NCBI GenBank assembly: GCA_900317515.1
Contig: ONHA01000021.1
Span: 1 to 64,000, forward strand
Reading direction: 5' to 3'
Source: an uncultured Eubacteriales bacterium
GTDB lineage: Bacteria; Bacillota; Clostridia; Lachnospirales; Lachnospiraceae
DNA: 64,000 bases
Positions 58,973 to 64,000 of the stretch are shown here, one piece after another. The notes beneath the pieces are model-generated. The model saw only the letters and a list, made by a program, of their open reading frames with translations, did not search any database and was not told the origin of the DNA. The first letter of the stretch is position 1, and each line of letters starts with the position of its first letter. The translations under genes were made by a program, and so were the position numbers.

Positions 58973-59983
58973 ATGCATATTTCCGGTAAAATAAAAAAAT
59001 ATATGCGGCGAAGCGCCGACGAACTTCTTTTTTCGCGCGAGCTCGCCGAAAAGTATTCCCTGCGGGATTCGGCGGTCGTCCTCGCGGCCAAGGCCGATAT
59101 CCAGAGGAGTGTCCGCTCGGGCAACCTCGAGACGCCGGCCATGAGGCGGCGGCTCATGTACAAGCACAGGGTGATGAGCCGCTATTTTGCGGAGGAGTTC
59201 GGGGAATTCCTTCGGAGGTATGATTTCGGGAAGGCGCTCCCGCCGGCGGATCCGGCTTTTGAGGATACGATCTGGGTCCTCTGGTGGCAGGGAGAAGAAA
59301 ATGCCCCGGAGACCGTTAAAAAGTGCCTCGCCTCCGTGCGGCGCTGCGCGGGAGACCACCCGGTGGTCCTCCTTGACGAGCGGAACTTCCGCGATTACGT
59401 GACCGTACCGGACTGGGCCACGGAGAGACTTTCGGCCGGGTCGATCTCGGTCACGCATGTGTCGGATATCATCCGGATAACGCTTCTTGCGGAAAAAGGC
59501 GGGCTCTGGCTCGACTCGACGATCCTCTGCACCGGAAGCCTTGAGGAAGCATTTGCTCACCCGGTCTGGTCGATCCGCCGCCCGGGATATCTTCATCTTT
59601 CGCCCGCCTGCGGGCGGTTTGCCAATTATGCGCTCTCGGCCAGGGGCGAGGGGAGACGTTCATTTTCCATCATAAGAGACCTCCTTTATCACTACTGGGA
59701 GACGACGGCGAGGATGAACGACTATCTGTTCCTCGACTACCTGATCCTGCTTGCGCAGCACGCGGATGCGCGGACGCGGGAGCTCTTCCGGGCGATCCCG
59801 GCCAACAATCCGCGGTGCGACGACCTTCTCATAAACTTCGGACAGGCCTTTGACGCCGAAGCCTGGGAGGAAATGAAAAAAGACACGCAGCTCTTTAAAC
59901 TGACCTGGAAGCTGAATTTCAGGGAGGAAAAGCAGGGCAGAACCACATTCTGCGGGATGATGCGGAGAGGAGAACTGTTTTAA
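58973..59983 (+). CDS. Capsular polysaccharide synthesis glycosyltransferase (GT32-like)
   Basis: This 336-residue protein has the PF05704-type pattern: DTIWVLWWQGEENAPETVKK near residue 98, VTHVSDIIRITLLAEKGGLW and the DST motif in LDSTILCTG in place of DXD, as usual in this family. The C-terminus is basic. It probably adds a sugar to the glycan or to the modified peptide. It starts 20 bases after the kinase gene. Confidence 0.82.
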   Translation: MHISGKIKKYMRRSADELLFSRELAEKYSLRDSAVVLAAKADIQRSVRSGNLETPAMRRRLMYKHRVMSRYFAEEFGEFLRRYDFGKALPPADPAFEDTIWVLWWQGEENAPETVKKCLASVRRCAGDHPVVLLDERNFRDYVTVPDWATERLSAGSISVTHVSDIIRITLLAEKGGLWLDSTILCTGSLEEAFAHPVWSIRRPGYLHLSPACGRFANYALSARGEGRRSFSIIRDLLYHYWETTARMNDYLFLDYLILLAQHADARTRELFRAIPANNPRCDDLLINFGQAFDAEAWEEMKKDTQLFKLTWKLNFREEKQGRTTFCGMMRRGELF

Positions 59984-59984
59984 A

Positions 59985-60548
59985 ATGGGTAAGATAAGGC
60001 GCCTTAGCCGCAACCAGATGCGGGTACTTAAGGGGATTTGTTTTTTCGTGGACATGAGATTCCGGACAAAGCTGCTGAAAAAGCTGCATATCTTCGCCGG
60101 ATTCGGGGAGGACTGTGTCTACGGTTCCAGAAACATTCCGGAAGAGCCCTATATGATAAAGATTCACAATAACGTGTTCATCACGCCGGAGACGATCTTT
60201 CTGCCGCACGACAGCATTCCCGAGATGCTTGCCAGAATGAAGAATGTAAAGCCCGGCACGGTCTTTCCTGAGTATCACATGGGCACGATCGAGGTGTTTG
60301 ACAACGTCTTCATCGGCACGGGCAGCCTGATCCTGAACGGCGTGAAGATCGGGCCGAACGCGATCGTGGCCGCGGGCAGCGTGGTCACGAAGGACGTCCC
60401 CGAGGGGACGATCGTGGGCGGCAACCCGGCGAAGGTAATCGGAACGGTGGACAACTTCATCGAGAAGAGAAAGAAAATGATGGACCGTCCGATCGACCGG
60501 GATCCGCTCTCGAAGATCATGAAATATTACTGGGGTGAGAAGCACTGA
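59985..60548 (+). CDS. Hexapeptide-repeat acyltransferase
   Basis: This 187-residue left-handed beta-helix protein has turns such as IEVFDNVFIGTGSLILNGVK, IGPNAIVAAGSVVTKDVPEG and TIVGGNPAKVIG, the signature of O-acetyltransferases (the Maa/VatD/LbH group). An insertion at 70-90 carries HDSIPEMLARM. It would acetylate a sugar hydroxyl. It lies one base after the upstream stop and shares TGATG with the next gene. Confidence 0.88.
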   Translation: MGKIRRLSRNQMRVLKGICFFVDMRFRTKLLKKLHIFAGFGEDCVYGSRNIPEEPYMIKIHNNVFITPETIFLPHDSIPEMLARMKNVKPGTVFPEYHMGTIEVFDNVFIGTGSLILNGVKIGPNAIVAAGSVVTKDVPEGTIVGGNPAKVIGTVDNFIEKRKKMMDRPIDRDPLSKIMKYYWGEKH

Positions 60549-61600
60549 TGGCAGCGGCAGCGGTTCTTTTTGCGGCGGCAATCCTTCTTTCCGCAAGGAA
60601 AAAGACAGGGGGAGAGTGGCTTTCCAGGGAGGACACGTCGGCGCTTCGGGGCGTCATGGCGGTTTTTATCCTGTTTGTCCATCTCCCGGACGTATGCTCT
60701 TTCCTGAATGAAAACTATGCGGCGACGTTTGAGCCCTTTATATTCCAGGGGCACCTCGCCGTCGGTCTCTTCTTTGCGCTCTCCGGCTACGGACTGGCCC
60801 TCTCTGCGGAGAAAGGCTTCTCCGGGTTCTTCCGAAGACGGTTTTTCGAGGTGCTTCTGCCCTATTTTCTCTGCAATCTTGTCTTTCTCTTTGCCATCAG
60901 GGCCGGGGGAAAGGAGATCGGCATGCTTGACATGCTCGGTTCCTGGTTTACCGGGGACCCGATGGTCACCTACAGCTGGTACGTTGTCACCCAGCTTATT
61001 TTCTATGTGTTCTTTTATATAGCCTTCCGGTGCTTTAACGGCCGGGCGATGAAGATCGCCGCGCTCTACATATTCGTATCGGTCTATATGCGCTGGGCTC
61101 CGCACTTCGGATGGCCGCTGGTCACGACGCGGGGGTGCTTCTGCTTTGTCCTCGGGGCTTCTGTCGGCGCCTTGAAGAGAGAGATCGACATGATCCTGGC
61201 CCGGAGAAAGACCGGACTCATGCTGGCTGTTTCGGGAGTTCTCTTCCTGATCTCCCATGTTCTCTATTTTGCGGTTCCGCTTATTAAGGAGACTCCCCTT
61301 TTTGACGGCTCGTCCGTTTTCTTCGTGGTTTTCATTTTCCTCCTAAACCGTGTTTTTGTGCTTGCTCCGCCTTTCTTTCACGTGCTGGGAAAGTGCAGCC
61401 TCGAGATCTACCTCTACCAGAATCTTGCCTTTATCCTGATGAGAAGGGTCTTTGTCATGCTGGGGTCGGACAATGTGTTTGCCTACGCGTGCGCCTCGAT
61501 TGCGTTTGCGGCGGCGGGGGCGGCAGCGGTTCATTTTGCATACGGCACCGTGAAGGGGCTTCTTGTGAAATTTCCCGTTTTTCAGGATAAATCTGCCTGA
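60548..61600 (+). CDS. Acyltransferase 3 family membrane protein
   Basis: This 350-residue protein has about ten helices and the acyltransferase-3 features: EDTSALRGVMAVFILFVHLP with the conserved Arg and His of the catalytic R/H pair, GHLAVGLFFALSGYGLALSA and FFRRRFFEVLLPYFLCNLVF. It moves acyl groups across or at the membrane onto the polysaccharide. With the hexapeptide enzyme it indicates an acetylated polymer. It is the last gene of the locus. Confidence 0.88.
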   Translation: MAAAAVLFAAAILLSARKKTGGEWLSREDTSALRGVMAVFILFVHLPDVCSFLNENYAATFEPFIFQGHLAVGLFFALSGYGLALSAEKGFSGFFRRRFFEVLLPYFLCNLVFLFAIRAGGKEIGMLDMLGSWFTGDPMVTYSWYVVTQLIFYVFFYIAFRCFNGRAMKIAALYIFVSVYMRWAPHFGWPLVTTRGCFCFVLGASVGALKREIDMILARRKTGLMLAVSGVLFLISHVLYFAVPLIKETPLFDGSSVFFVVFIFLLNRVFVLAPPFFHVLGKCSLEIYLYQNLAFILMRRVFVMLGSDNVFAYACASIAFAAAGAAAVHFAYGTVKGLLVKFPVFQDKSA

Positions 61601-61631
61601 AAATTTAGCTTAATTTTTTAAAGAGTTTTCT

Positions 61632-61660
61632 TTGCCCGGAGGGGTAAGACAGTATATAAT
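61632..61660 (+). promoter_or_regulatory. carB promoter
   Basis: TTGCCC (61632-61637) and TATAAT (61655-61660) are 17 bases apart, 43 bases before the carB ATG. Confidence 0.7.
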
Positions 61661-61703
61661 AGTACGGATAAAGTAGTGAACCCGTGTTTTAAGGAGGTAG
61701 AAC

Positions 61704-64000
<2,297 letters not shown>

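Overview
The window looks like chromosomal DNA of a GC-rich clostridial Firmicute, most likely Lachnospiraceae. The evidence is strong AGGAGG ribosome sites, the holB-ricT-trmN6-rsmI gene order, a split transketolase, secreted proteins with ricin-type repeats, and a Wzx/Wzy polysaccharide locus run by fused Wzz/BY-kinase proteins. I see no rRNA, tRNA, CRISPR array, prophage or intact insertion sequence. The genus is inference.

Layout. (1) 1-4.1 kb is visibly more AT-rich than the rest: malQ, a divergent AraC regulator inside a large inverted repeat, decayed ends of an aldo/keto reductase and a hybrid-cluster-protein gene, a small Cys-rich protein and a Nim-like flavoprotein. (2) 4.1-15 kb is an ascorbate-type (ula) sugar-acid region: minus-strand genes rpe, split transketolase, ulaF, a DUF3592 membrane protein, a DeoR repressor, PTS IIB, IIC and IIA, and ulaG. 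These face a plus-strand pair made of an unknown beta-propeller-like protein and ulaE. The divergent control region holds two identical-format palindromes. No ulaD is present. (3) 15-28.9 kb is housekeeping: a HAD phosphatase, MATE pump, dipeptide epimerase with a DUF819 membrane protein, msrA, holB-ricT-trmN6-rsmI, a cytidylate-kinase-like protein, RecQ, and folD-FNT-formyl-THF cyclo-ligase. The FolD lacks residues needed for cyclohydrolase activity. (4) 28.9-43.7 kb carries surface and miscellaneous genes: a secreted CotH-RICIN protein, a 27-residue ORF, pncB with a 54-bp duplicated 3' end around a monooxygenase gene, a double-HTH regulator with a Pro/Thr-repeat membrane protein, MscS, a RICIN-amidase, queT behind a preQ1-like leader, fumC and a CsoR-type repressor. 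(5) 43.9-61.6 kb is a polysaccharide locus with a peptide-modification cassette inside it. (6) carB starts at 61.7 kb and runs off the window.

The most interesting part is 48.9-59 kb. A PqqD-like recognition protein, a seven-Cys SPASM radical SAM enzyme, a 121-residue protein with a leader-like F-x-x-P-x-V start followed by an attenuator-type terminator, an ABC exporter and an HprK-like kinase form one gene set. They lie inside glycan genes that include a GT32 glycosyltransferase fused to a nucleotidyltransferase. I read this as a candidate glycan-linked, RiPP-like modification system without lasso-cyclase genes.

Two genome-scale signals also stand out. One is an AT-rich word, (G)GAAAATGA(A), spelled in all reading frames and on both strands through GC-rich genes. 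The other is a roughly 155-165-bp, three-hairpin repeat present twice, with compensatory changes, each time between convergent genes.
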